Assembly: GCA_013397795.1 (NCBI GenBank) | Contig: VZTJ01000112.1 | Coordinates: forward strand, 590,910-654,909 | Length of the DNA: 64,000 nucleotides | Source: Orthonyx spaldingii | Taxonomy: Eukaryota; Chordata; Aves; Passeriformes; Orthonychidae | Reading direction: 5' to 3' | Part shown: piece by piece, positions 13,401 to 26,470 of the stretch | Numbering within the stretch: position 1 is the first letter of the stretch | Layout: every line of letters begins with the position of its first letter | Program-made: the position numbers and the translations under genes | Notes under the pieces: model-generated | What the model was told of the DNA's origin: nothing | The model's database searches: none | What the model saw: the letters and a program-made list of their open reading frames with translations, nothing else

Positions 13401-16400
13401 GTTGTGGAGATTATTACGCTGGTGCCTGCTACAAGGGAGGGTCATGAGAGTTGTTACAGTACCAGCTGTGAATAGGGTGACAAGTCTCGTTCTGTTTCAA
13501 TTAAATGAATACTCTTCAAATGGTATTAACCTAGTTAAAATTTTGCTTATCAAAGCAAGATCTTAAAGCAAGTCAGGTAAGTGCCTATTACTGTTTGAAG
13601 TTGTATGAGAATGCAGGAGGAGCAGTTGAGTTTGAACTTTCCTCACGCTGCATATCATGATCAAGCGCTTGAGGCAACTTTAACATCTGAATGATTTCGT
13701 CATTAAAGGAGTAGTGTTGATAGCAGGGCTGTGTTTACTCAGCATTTGCCTGCCAGCTCTCAGAGCACTCCTTCAACTTAAGTGTTTACCCTTGAGTTCA
13801 GAAGAGATGCCTACCCACTGAAGGAAAGGTCTTGCACATCCTGTGGATGCTGGATGTCAGGATTTTCATGAAATAAATGCTGAAAATGCTTTCTATGTCC
13901 TGGAAGAAATCACTAAGACATCTTGTAGGAAGAAAAACCCAATAGGACTTGATCCTGCTTGTGCTTTTATTTTTTTGGTACTATGCTGTGTAGGTCAGTG
14001 TATGCCTAGAGAAGAGCAAAAAATAGCCTCTAAGTTAGAATGTTTGAATTAAGCATCAAGAGAAAGATTGAGAAGTGCAATGAGAGTACAGTAACTGTGG
14101 GAAAATAGTAGCATTTTGGTAATCTGTGGTGGAGTGAAATTCTGGGCTGCAGATCTCAGGTGTGAGTGCTACATGCTGAATTGGAAAAAAACCCCATGTA
14201 AGTTCACGTGATTCTTGCTTCAGTACCAGACTCAAGGGCAGATCAGCATGGGTGCTGGCTGTCAGTTTCCACTTTGGGAGTAACATTTTGTGTTACACTG
14301 CATCAAGTGCTAACCTGGCTGTGCTTTCTGTATCACTTACGCAATTTAATTTGTCATCCCCACCTTCCCCCGTGCTTGATTTACTCTGCTGTATACTATG
14401 TATTGTGGCAAAGTGTTTTTCCTCTAAAATAGGGAAAACCAATTTGGGAACAGGGCACAAACCAAGTAAGGTACATGGCGATGTTTTAAAAATATTAGCA
14501 AAGAGATATGCAACAAAACACAGGAGTATCTTTGGAAATGTGGAAGAAACTGGATGTCTGTGTTTGGGAGGAGGTAGGTGTAGTCACCAAGGAGAAGGGC
14601 ATGCATGAGTTTAAACCAGAACATGCTGGGGGTTTAGTGAATTTCTGGTATTACTGCCTCCAAGTCAGGAGAATTGATGCAGAGGCCATCAGGTTGTGTG
14701 GAACCATTTTTAAAATACATGCAGAAGAATATTTCTAAGTACTTAAGGGTTTGTCTGCATTTGGTCTTTATTTTACATTATAACTGATCAACTAGTATTA
14801 AGTCTTCTCATGAATCTCATGTAGTTTTGGCTGGTTTTGCACAGGGTGCCTCACAGGAACCAGCTCCAACGAGAGAACTGGGATGTGGTGAGTGTAGCAT
14901 TTCTCCTCTTTGTGCCACGGTCCTGTGCAGAGGGCTCAAAAGGGTGGTTTCACGTCCAATTCTGCTGTGGGGTAGTGGAGCGCTTGCAAGCAGTCATTGC
15001 CTCCAGCCTTGTGGCTGTCCTGTGGGATGCAGTGTGGAGGGATCTGGTGGTGCTGCTGGCACCAGACTGGGAGCCAGAAGCTCCTGTTTCAAGCTGAAGA
15101 CAGCTGAAGACGCCCCACAGGCAGCCCCCTGCCAGGGTCAGGGTGTCCCATACCATCACCAGCTCTACCTCACCTGAGGTGCTTTGCTGGAGGCTGAGCC
15201 TTGCTCCTGCCTGGCAGTGTGTGGCTGAAGGGCACGGTTTGGTGTGTGGAATGAAGAGAGGAAGTGCAGAGACCTTCCCAAGCACCGTGGCTGAGCCTTT
15301 TTGTCCCTGTGCCGGCTGCAGTGCAAACCTGGAGATGCAGCCATTTGCCTTCTGCATCTGAGGAGCCCTTTCTGCTTTATGCCTTCATCTTCACAGCTTC
15401 TCTCAGTCATCCGTGTGGCTCTGCACTCATCCTGCCTCTTCAAAAGATAGAAATCTTCATTTCTCCCTCCATTTTTGAAGAGCTGAGATTCTTGAGTCCT
15501 TGAATCATTTGACTTGCCCTCTGCTATGCTGCCTTTGCTGCATGCCTTTCATATAATCACCGCAGCTCACAGTATTCTGTAATACAGCCCCAGTCCTCTC
15601 TCTAATAGACTGCTATGATGTCCATGACTTACATCCCTGAATTTTCATTACTGTTACAAAGACTTTTATGCACTTTAAAAGGGAACAGATGGATTCTTCC
15701 CTATTTTGGAAGAGATCGTTTGTGCCTGTCCACCTTCTCAAGTTCACCTATTTTCATTACTTTAACTTAAAATGATTTGTGGAGCCTTCTGAGCTCTCAA
15801 AATTAAACTGGAGCCTGAATAAGATTTGAACCTAGATTTCCCTCATCTAACCTAAAGTAGATGATAGCTTCAAGGGAGGACCTAGAGAATAGTTCATTTT
15901 GGTTATAGTTCAAAACAGTAGTCAGTCTGTTCTTTCCCACTGAGCTCTTTCAGAGTTGTTCCAAGGAAGCTCACAAAGAGCCCTTCTGAGATTGAAGTGG
16001 GAACAAAGTGCTAATTGTTAAATTATCTTTTATCCCCCCAAAACCTAAGGAAAATCATCTGAAGGATGTTAGTTGCATACAGAGTATTTCTGTCTCCATC
16101 CAGTGTTAAGTAGTCTGTTTTAGAAAACCTTTATGTTTTGTTCTTTGCAGCTCTCAATAGGCTTTTTCTCTCAAACAATATGGACTCTAGCAGGTGGTAT
16201 TTTTGGCAAATGACCTCTTCTCAATACCAGGACGTTGAGATGTTGTCCTTTCTCATCTTCAGAACTGTTAACATAGGAGGTGAAGGGCAAATGTACTGCT
16301 AATAGGGTGAAGATGCACTAAGATCTTAGACTGGAAGAAAATCAAAATATTGATTTCCAAGGAATTGGGTTGCTGGTGAAGAGCATGGTGTGATAGCTGG

Positions 16401-17635
16401 GTGTAGGAGCTGGCAGCACTTCTCTCTAGAAACAAATGATGCAAACTTAACAAGAGCAGGTCCTCTGCTGTAGCAGAGGTTAATTATACGAGTGGTTCTG
16501 CAACTCGCGGCTTTTTCTTCTGCGCTCTCCTCACATTTGCCTTTCTGACGTGAACTGCAGTAATGTGCACAATTCATGTGTGTCTGTATGAGTTTGGTTA
16601 ATTGTAGTAGTAATTACTAATTTCCAACCCTTGACCTGCTTTTTTAATCGCATTTTTTAAATGATCTTTTTGTGCCATTTTAGAATTTGGTGTTTGGTTT
16701 TTAATTTAGATAAATTATGCTAAAATGTTCTTGAGAGAGCTGCGTGCTGAGGTCAAAAGCTTTATCTGCACCGTGCCCATTTTCTCTAACCTATTTTAAT
16801 AATCGCAGCTGCTTTCTTTAATGGGTAGCTTTTGTTGAACCCTGCTAAATCTGTCCTGTTTAGACCAGGCTGCTGAGGAAGCAGTAAAACAATGTGCTGC
16901 GGAGCGGCCCTGAGGCTTCAGGATCGCCACATGGATTGGGAGGTTCTAGGGCCAGGTTTCCCTCTTCTTCCCTCCCTCCCAGCCCATCTCACGGCACACC
17001 GAGCCCCCCAGCTCTTCTAACCTGAAGCCTTTCCCTTCCGTTTTCCTTGTAGGTAGGTGGGAAATGCCCTCTGCTGCTGCTTGTCCCTCGCTGTGCTGGT
17101 GACACCATCCGGGGCTGTGGGAGAGCTGTCTGGGATGACCGGCCACATCCACCTCCCCACTGGACACCGCTAAGGGGAGGTGGCCCTTCATCCCACAGAC
17201 CAGTGGTCATCATCATGAACAGCAAGGGCTGATTGTCAGCCACCTCGGGGGAGAGGTCTCACCATTTTTAGGGAGGACTTGTCTTCATCCCACTGCTCTC
17301 CCCATGCACAGAAGTGGGTGTGTGTATTTACAGGTGGAGGCACGGTTTGATTTGGCTCTTTGTGGTAAATTGTACAAGGTTTCATGCAGGCTTGTTTTCC
17401 TGCATTTCTCCTGTCCCCTCCTTATGCTTTGGATGGGGAAAGTTTGACGCTTTCAAACTTGGAAACAGTATTAAACAGCAATTATCTGGCCAGCCTCCCT
17501 GGATAAAACAGAGAAACCTTGCCAAAGATCTTCTTGTCTTTAAACATTTGTACAAATCTCTTGTCAAATATAGAAGTAATTGCCTTTTCCCCCCTTTCTT
17601 TCTCCTCTCTCTTCAACCACTTTCAGTCCTGCATC

Positions 17636-17890
17636 TGGTTTAATATAATGGGTGTTTGCATGAATGGCTTAGTTAGCCAGAGTGGTAATAAAACACTTTA
17701 AATTTATTGTGACATTTGGATTTAATTAAAAAGTACACACTTAGAAAAGTAAAACATAATGTGTGGAAGGAGTCAGGAAGGTTTTTCTCCTTTTCTTCCA
17801 AAAATCTAATTAGAGTTGTATTTTAAATTGTTTATGTGCTGCTAATCATTGTAATAAATCATTTATACTGAGAAAGACACACTCTAATGT
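17636..17890. promoter_or_regulatory. Candidate conserved element with homeodomain sites
   Basis: This AT-rich block contains TTTGCAT (17655-17661), TTAATTAA (17722-17729), the palindrome TCTAATTAGA (17805-17814) and GCTAATCATT just after. The motif density and lack of coding potential resemble developmental non-coding elements. Conservation was not tested. Confidence 0.3.
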
Positions 17891-18379
17891 GCTTGTGTAA
17901 CTGTTTATGCTCTCAAGTTTCTATCATGAACAAATTGATCTGGAAGTAAATTTATTAACCACTAGGGAAGAAATCATTAGTGCTTTCTCTAAATATTCCC
18001 CAGGTACACTTTTATTATAGTAGTTTACTGTTTTAACTAAAAGTAACGTTACAAGGCCTTGGTTTAATTATGATGCAAATTGACTTTCCATCATTTAGAA
18101 GGTGGGAAAACTGCCTTTTTGCTAGTAAGATACATCTACATTGTATCTGCCAGAGCGCCTTACAGTTTCCAAAGGTTTTTTGCTGAAAAAAAATTGTAAA
18201 CTCGTGTGGGGACTTTATAGAAGTTTTAAAATACTCCAGAAAGTTTAATCTCTTTAATCTACCTGGCCTTTGATAAAGGATCTTAGGATAAGGTAAGTGT
18301 AGTCTGTTAAATCTTTTGCAGCTGGCAGCACATTTACACTTATAAAGCAACTTGGTGCTTTCACAGTGCTGGAGACCAC

Positions 18380-18510
18380 TTGAAATCTTGCGGAAATAAT
18401 CAACGTTACGGGTTCCCCGTCGCCAGCAAAGGCACCGGTTCAGAGATTTTCACGTGTAAAATCAGTGGCAGAACTGCAAGTGTAATCAGAGATTTTTCTG
18501 GTTCATAGTG
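18380..18510. promoter_or_regulatory. Candidate element with CACGTG E-box and ACCGGTT
   Basis: It is unusual in having several CpGs within AT-rich DNA. It contains GCACCGGTTC (Grainyhead/TFCP2-like) and the E-box CACGTG at 18451-18456. Retention of CpGs outside an island can indicate constraint. Confidence 0.2.
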
Positions 18511-19902
18511 TTTAATCCAAACTGGGGATCTGCTGGCATCCCAGCTCTTCCTGAGGATTTTTAGGGTGGGCTTGTGCTATGAGTGTGGAGGTGGTGGCGG
18601 AGCCTCGTGTGAGGGAGCTGCGGTCCTTGGGGATTTGCAGCCCCTTGCTGAGGGACAGCTTCCATACTTGGAGGCATTGCTGAATTAGTTTTCAACACTT
18701 GTACTTCTCTCATGGTAATAAATTGCGATTCCCACCCTGTCCAAGAAACCAAATCTGGCCATTGAAGGCTCCTGTTAAAGCTAGTAGGTTTTGTGGGTGC
18801 TTTTTAAATTTAGCTGCTATTACTTGAATACTGAATTATTTATTTACAGGTCTATCATCAGGTCGTTGGGTGGCAATACCCACAACATGTAGATTTATAT
18901 AGTTGAATTGGTGGTTAGGCAGTTTCATTTGAAGTCCTCTGTAACTTGATGGGGAGGTTTCATTTTCTATGGGGTATTCTTAATTTTAAATACAACAACA
19001 ACAAAATATCAAAGAATGCCCACAACAAACCCACCCAATGACAAAACCAACCAGTGTTCCAATTTTTGGTAAAGCAAACAGTCTGCAGCTCTTTCCAGCA
19101 GGGAAAGGAGAGTGAATATGAGTAAAATTGTTCTTCTAGATACCTATATTATTTGGAGGTTACTGAAAAACGATTTGATGGTCAATGTACATGTGCTCAT
19201 ACATCACAAAGATGGCCTGCTGCCTCGGGGAGTTGGCACTGCAATACCTTTGGGCATTAAGTACCTGCACTTTTATTTTTCCTGTTTTGGTTTTTTTTAA
19301 ATATGATCCTTACCTTCTCGTGGTTGAGTTAATGTTGTCTTTTTCTCCTTAGCCCTAGGGAGGTTCACAAGTGACAGACATTTGTGTGTCAGTCCTGGCC
19401 ATGTGTATTCTGTGCCACCAGCAACCTGTGGACATGTGTGTGTATGTGGGAAGAATTTATTGGTGCTTCAATTGCAACATGTCACTGAAGTGGCTTTTTA
19501 TTTCTAGATTTTCCCCCAAACAACTTGTTTTTTCTTACAAGCTTAAGGTGTTTATTCTCTATCTCCTTTTATTTTGGATGTTTGAAATCCAGTAACATTA
19601 TATACATTTTGCTAGCAAAGTGTGAATTTTTTTGAGACTTCTAGCTATTCATTTTTCCAGAAACCTACTATACAGTGTTCTGCCACATTAGGTTTCTCTA
19701 ATAATCCATGGGAGGATGCGATCAAGATGTATTACTGCCTCTCAGTGTGGTCGTCACCTAATTTCATGGGGAGCTGTAGCAGCATTTTGCTGTTTGCAGG
19801 TTTAAATCTGTATTTTGGAAGCCTTGCTGTACTAACCAGGCTTCAGAACTGTAAGGAACCAAAGAACATCATATGTCTTCTAGAAAATGTGGATTTTTCT
19901 CC

Positions 19903-19916
19903 TTTTTTTTTTTTTT
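19903..19916. repeat. Poly-T run (14 T)
   Basis: Uninterrupted T run in otherwise unique AT-rich sequence. Confidence 0.9.
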
Positions 19917-20407
19917 AATGTCGCCTTTAGATCCTTTTATGGCTATTTTCAGAGCAAAATATGAGGCCTTCAGTCATTTTGTATTCTGCTGAATCTGACA
20001 CTTAGAAATGTAAACATGTCTATCAGAATGCCTTTAATTGAGAATAATAAATGTCCCTTTATATGTGAAGTCTTTATATAGAGATGACTCCTGCTGGGAT
20101 TCCTGAAGGCATTTTTCTTTCAAAGCACAAATATTTCAGCACTTTAAGCAACATTTGATATCCTCTTGCTGTTCCTGTGGCCTGAGCCTCTTGTGTTGCC
20201 ATGACTTCTTTTTCTTCTCTCGACACTTCACAAGGTGCACTGCATCCAAACATGGACTTCTCTGCAGAATTGTCCCTAAATTAATGGAACTCAAAAATCG
20301 CCAATGGCAGTTTTATAAAAAGTCCCAGAGTTCAGAGCTGGCTTGTCCTCTGACAGACAGAGGGAGAGGGAAAGGAACCAATGCAGCCATGTACCAAATG
20401 TAGTTTT

Positions 20408-20443
20408 GGTATGGGAACAAATGTAGGTACGGGAACAAAGCTG
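20408..20443. repeat. Imperfect tandem duplication, 2 x 18 bp
   Basis: GGTATGGGAACAAATGTA is followed directly by GGTACGGGAACAAAGCTG, differing at four positions. Confidence 0.7.
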
Positions 20444-23400
20444 GTGCCCGTTTGCCCCAGTGGAGCCGATGAGGACAAGCTGCTCTCCACCACCATGTGC
20501 TGTGCAAGAATAGCTTTTGTGTGCAGGTTTTGGACTCGTGTAAAAGCATCTTGAATGACACAAGTGTGTGTCTGCAAGCTACTTAAATATGTAGCCTTGG
20601 AGAACTTGGTCTGGAGATTTTGAAGCAGAGCTCTGTTGTAATTCCAAACTTTCTTACTAACCTTGGCACAGAGTGGACTGATGAGATTTAATACCTGCCC
20701 TTTAAGCTTCATTTTGTCTCCTTCCCTGTTAAAAATTCCTTGCAGCTGGGCATGAAATTACTCAGGTTGCCCCTTCTACTTGTAAGACTTTTAAGGTGTT
20801 GGCATCCCAAAACAGACAGTGGCTCTTCTGTGAGGTGGCAGGAGCCTTTCGTAGGTGTGTGAGAGTGGCCCTGGATTGCAGAAGTGCTGGTGGAAATTGC
20901 CACTTCACAGTTTAGGATAGAAATGAGGCAAACCCTGCTCATGATGAGTAAAAGTGAGTAATAGTTTTAATATATTAAGGCTGTGTAAGAGGCGAGAACA
21001 CAGGTTTGCTCCAATTTTGTCATGTGGAATGGGAAGAAGTGGTTCCTTGATTTAACTCTTCACAGCCCTCTGAGGAGGGTAACGTGCAGGTTCCTGTGCT
21101 GATCCAGACCTTACCAGGTGATATGTAGTGTTGCAGTGGATTGGCTCAAGGAAAACCACCAAATGGAGCTGTGATGAAGCCATCCATGAACTGCATATCA
21201 AAGACTGATCATTCTCTGTTGTTTATAATGCAGAGCATCTGTCTTAAATGCTAACTTCCAAAATGTTTCTCTGTGTGCTGATAATGTGATGGTAACTGTG
21301 GAATGCAGCTTTACCATTTCTGATGCTCCATCACAAAAACACGAGCTCAGGGGTATATGAGTATGATAATATATTAACATAAAAGTACACCTTTTTCCTG
21401 AAAAAAGAGGCATTCCTCCCACCACAACTGAAAAGAGAGAGAGGATACTGTCAGTGGAGGTTTGCATATTGTACTGCAAGTGTATTTTGACACTAGAAAC
21501 TGAAGAAATGGGAAATGAGATATGTCTGGGGAGTAACTACTAACCTAAGTGTCAGGTTTGATACTGGCAGACTCTGTGGAACCAGTAGCTCAAATCTCCG
21601 GAGGGCTAGCGGAGCCCTTGACCTTCGTAGCAGCAGATGAACTGTTGTTTTTGCTGAGGGTTGATTTTAGAGGGAGGGATGGGCAAATCTCAAGCATGGA
21701 AGTGGTGCCTGTTTAGCATAGATAGAGGATGTCTCAGAGCACTAATGCATTGGAAGGGTTTCCCCTGGTTTTCTTGGCTATTTAAATAGTGCTGCCAGTT
21801 GGCTTCACTTCTCTCTGGAGATGGACATGTTTCTCTACCCAGATCTATTGTTGTAATATAGGGGTCTCTACACAAAAAACATGCAGTGTCAACACTGGAA
21901 TCATATTTTTTAAAAAATCAGATTTTCTGGTTGCTCAGGCTGTAGGAATAGTTTGTCATGGAGCTCATCAAAATAAAAGTAAATATTTTGGAGTACCTGA
22001 TTCGTATCATTGGTGATGTCATATAACAGTGACAAGTTTTTGCTTCCTGGAGGTCAGAGGTCAGCTGTAGTTAGGCTTTTGATCACAAGATACATACCCA
22101 TCACTCAAAGATGGTCAGCAGTCCTACTGACAGGCTAGAGAGCTTAGCAAGTCCATTTCAGAGCCATGTTATTGGTGGTACCCATGGAGAGAGGCTGAGG
22201 GGATTGGGAGAGAGAGGAGAAAACAACAGGGAGATGTCATCACTGGGGATTTCGGAGATGACTGAGCCAAACTTCTCAGAGGGGAGCAGAGGCTCTTAAC
22301 CTGGGAGAGGAATTCCTGCCAGGAACTTCCAGAGGAAAATACCCCTGCCCCAGGCAGCTGTCAGAAGGGCAGAGAGGCACAGTGGGACAGGCAGTGGAGG
22401 GTACAGCGATGGTCCCGCTGCAGTGCTGGGAGGAGGGATCTGCACTCCTCTGGTGTGCCTGATGGACCTGCTTGGGAGTGGAGCTGGATTTCAGCTGCCA
22501 TAGGTTTCAGGATGAAGTGAAAATAAGGCTGAACCTGTGTAAAAAGTGAGAAGTCTCTGGAGAAGTCTTCTGCTGTTTAATTCTCTAATAGCAGAGTGGC
22601 AATTGCACACCCAGCAGTTGCTGTGAAATTGCTGCTACAGATAACCAAAAATGGGATGGATTTTTTTTTTTACTTGGACTTTAGAGTGCCTGAAATGCAG
22701 ATATCTATTCTTTTTCACCCAATTCCTGTTTGTAAGCAGTTCTGTTAAGGACCCAAATGGATCTTGAGCTGTGGAAATCCTCATTCCCGCACTTCCATTA
22801 GGTATTAGAGTTGGAGCAGATGTTGTTTTTCCTTGTTAGACTTTTGGTTCACAGTGAATTAGGAGTAAGTACACTGGTGGTCTGTGAAGATGAAGCAAAG
22901 TAAATTGAGATTTCTATATGCACATTACCACTTCAAATACTGTTGGCACTCAAAAAAATAAAAAAATAAAAAGACCTCCTAGCACTTGAAGTAACAAATT
23001 ACTCATCTCACGCTTTGCTGTGGCAGATCGTGGCTTGCTTTAAAGTAACATTCCTTTCTCCTTTGCTTAGATAATTTAGACACTCCTCTGAAAATAGATG
23101 CTGCATGGAGTGCAGTAGAATTGAGGTAGATTGGAGAAAAGGATTACAGTTTGCATGTGGAAGCAATGAATGTAGGCTGCAGATAAACGACGTGGGTTTA
23201 GAGCCATCATTGCTGCTGCAGCTTGATTATTTTCCTCAGGGACAGGTGCTGGCTCTCTCCTTACTTAGAAGAACTACAGTACTAGTGTCTGCACCATATT
23301 TCCTATAACATTTGTGCTGTCTTCTGTTCCTCCACCACCTATCCACCTTCCTTTCTCACCTAAAAGTAGGATGCTGCGATCGTGGAACTTCTGAGTCTTT

Positions 23401-23554
23401 GATATGCAACAGGTTGTGACAAGGGCACCCTATGGCCTATCCAAACACCCATATCATGTACTTCTTGCATATAAAAGCATCTGCTCCAGACCTTTAAAAA
23501 CACGGGTTGAGAGGAGTAGTTGTGGCTTTGGGAGCAATCAGAACTAGGAATAAT

Positions 23555-23614
23555 GTAGGGTTGTTCTTTAGGCTAACAGGTTAATGTAGGAGCTTCTTTA
23601 GGTTAATAAGCAAA
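23555..23614. repeat. Imperfect tandem duplication, 2 x 30 bp
   Basis: Both copies start with GTAGG and share TTCTTTAGG and GGTTAAT/GTTAATAAG stretches at a period of 30 bp. It is a small local duplication with several substitutions. Confidence 0.6.
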
Positions 23615-24317
23615 TGTTTGAAGCTGTTTCCTCACTGAAAGGTGTGCCGAGAGCCAGCTGGGATTGCTTGCTTGGCCTGGGCAGTAGAGGAGGGCATGTC
23701 AGGGCTGGATATGTGTGCTAGGAAACCAGAGCTTGGGTGTTGTGTACCAGCTAGATGTCCAGCCATATTTCTCCAGGACTGCACTTGCTTTATGAACAGG
23801 CAAGGCAGGGAAAGAAGGAATATAATATGATTTGGAAGTAATAAGGTGGACTTTGCAGCAGCCTTGTCCTTAATGACTGTTATTTTCACAAACCTGGTTT
23901 ATAGATACTTAGAGTCTGTGAACTTTTTCTTAAAATACCAAAATATTTGTAGCTTTTTCCTTTTGAGGGGGAATAAGTTACCTGGTGTCATTTGGCACTG
24001 GTGGATATGTTCCTTTCTTTGATAAAGAGCAAATTTGCTTCAGATTCAGTTTCTTGAACTCATAGAAAAAATGTATAGCATTGAAATACTAGGAATTAAT
24101 CTAAATAGCCAATGTGAAGTGAAAATGTTCCCTATGCTTTAATTGGAGTGGCCTGGTGAAAGCCAGTTCCCAGGCTGCCTCCCTCACTAGCTGCCCACCT
24201 TGTGGCAGATTGACATAATTCCCCATCCCTGGGGAACCATAATAGAGCACTCCCTGAAGTGCTCAAAATCCCAAAGGGAAATAAGGATCTCTTTTTTTTA
24301 CCCCTTTCTCTCTCTCC

Positions 24318-24335
24318 TTTTTTTTTTTTTTTTTT
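24318..24335. repeat. Poly-T run (18 T) in a T/C-rich tract
   Basis: It is preceded by CTCTCTCTCC and followed by A/T-rich sequence to about 24353. Together they form a pyrimidine-rich low-complexity stretch of about 55 bp. Confidence 0.9.
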
Positions 24336-26400
24336 AAATTTTTTATTTTTTAATGGGGTTTCTGGAGTGCTTATGTTCATCCAAAGGATTGTGGCTATTA
24401 AATAGAGGGGGTTTTAAAGGCTTTTCTAATTGCCACGCTTCGTCTCTCTCCCCCCTGTTAAGTGGCTTTGGACAGTTGCAGAACTTTGATTTCAAATTTG
24501 TCTAATCTCTTGAAATATCTAGGTAGGGAAAACTATTGTGACTGAAAATAGCTCTGATTTTTTTTTCCTTTCTTCCATTTTAATAGATATGTTTAGTCTA
24601 CTTTAAAAGCTTTCTGGAGAACCTTTTCTAAATGGCTAATTTAAGCTTGTCAGGTTTTAATTATAATCTCTCTCTACACAAGTTAAGATGCTTAATGCTA
24701 GTGAAAAGTTCTGAATACAAAGCAAACCTGTGTCAAGTTGCAGAGCACTCTTACCCGTCTTAATTGCTTCTGGTGTGAACTTTAACCTTAACTCTCCCAT
24801 CTGTCTTATAAATTCTCTTCTCTCATCACAACCACTTTCTTTTCTGTAGAGTGCTGAGGATCTGTCTTAATTCAGCAGGAGTTTCAGTGTGGAAAAAAAC
24901 TGCCATCAGGCTGTGGATGTTCAGCTCTTCCTTTATCCCACTGCAGTGTGATGCCCGTTCCTGGAGTGCAGCCCTAGTCTCCTGGAGAGCCCAGAGCATT
25001 CCCTGCTAGAACAGGACTGCTTGTGGGAGATTGCATACCTCAGCTCTAGGAGAAGTGCCCTGGTTCCCAAATGTCCTGACAGCTTCTGGCATCAGTTAAA
25101 ATCTCTTCCCAACTGAATCAGTATGGTTTTTTTGTTGTTGTTGTTAGCAGTTTCATGGATGTGTAGTTAGGCAGTTTATTCCTTTCTAGGACAGTTGTCT
25201 GCCTCGTTTTCTAGCTGTGATCCAGCCTTTGTGGCAAAGGTTAGTTGCATCTTTTTCTTAGATACGAATGAGTTTCATTCAAGCTTAGAAAATTAGCCTT
25301 GAAAATACTCAAGTCAGTGCAAATTCCTTCTGGAGAGTACATTTAAAAGTTTAAATCCAAAATTGATTTGGAAGTGCTCTAATCTAAAATAACCCTGATG
25401 TTAGCATTGTTGTCTGCAACTCCGGCTAGCCCTGGTGTTCCGGTTCAGCGCATTGGCACACGGTTCCCTGATGCTGTGAAATTGAGACTCATCTGGAGAT
25501 ACAGACTTTTCTAAAAAGGATTGCAGGGCACTTAAGACTCCTTATTTCATTAGTTCAGTGAAGGAGTTCTTTTCAGCAGTCAGGAGTCTCATGATGAGGT
25601 GGGCGAAAACTGAGCAAATCAAGTGGCGGACACTCCCGCAGAAATGGAGCGGAGGAAAAGCTGCTCGCTAAGTTTTTTGGCCCAGAAGTGTGGCATTTTT
25701 TGGAGCTGAAGGTTAGTGGTTTAGAATTTCTTTTTAGTCTGAAGTTTCAGGCAAAGCATTAGTAGATACATATCCGGGCCAGACTTCAGAAGGTTTTCAG
25801 TTCTGCACATTGGGTTAGGTCATACAATTACTATGTTTTTTCATTGTTTCTGGCCAAGTGTAACCCTTGGCATGTTCACGTATGTTGGTGAGAATTAAAT
25901 GGAGCATAAAGAACTGAATTGAAGAGCAGGCTTGCACTTTAAAGGGATGGGTTGCTGCATGAAGCAGTGGTAATGATCCAGAGGAGCAGGATGCATTGAG
26001 GAAAAGAGTGAAGTGTGAGCACCATCCAAAGTACAGGCAGCAGGTCATAAATTTTTGTAGTGGTGGTGGTCTGAAATTCAAGGAATAGGATTAGAGAGCT
26101 ACAGTAGGTTAATGAAAATGGCTCCCTCAGGATCAGCTTGAATTCAACTCAGTGGTCAGTCGTAAGAGGAGGAATGACTTGTGCAGTTCCAGCTTCTCAT
26201 CCATATTCTGAATACTGTGATGCTCCTGAATGCTTAATAGAGTAGAATATGCTCTCTTATGATATACTTCATATGACTTGTTGGATGCTTTAATGCAAAC
26301 TTAATGTCATGGTAACTTGTCCCAAACCCGTAGTGCTCACTTTATTCTGGAATATATGGTGAATTGCAGCAGGGTTTTCAAAGGCTTTCTTGGACATTTC

Positions 26401-26470
26401 AGAAAAAAAAAAAACAAAAAAAAAAACCAAAACCAAACAAACAAACAAAAAAAACGAACAAAAGAAAAAG
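26401..26470. repeat. A-rich low-complexity tract with (CAAA)n
   Basis: Two long A runs are followed by CCAAAACCAAAC and several CAAA units, almost free of T for about 65 bp. It resembles a degenerate poly-A tail, but no retrotransposon body was recognised upstream. Confidence 0.85.
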
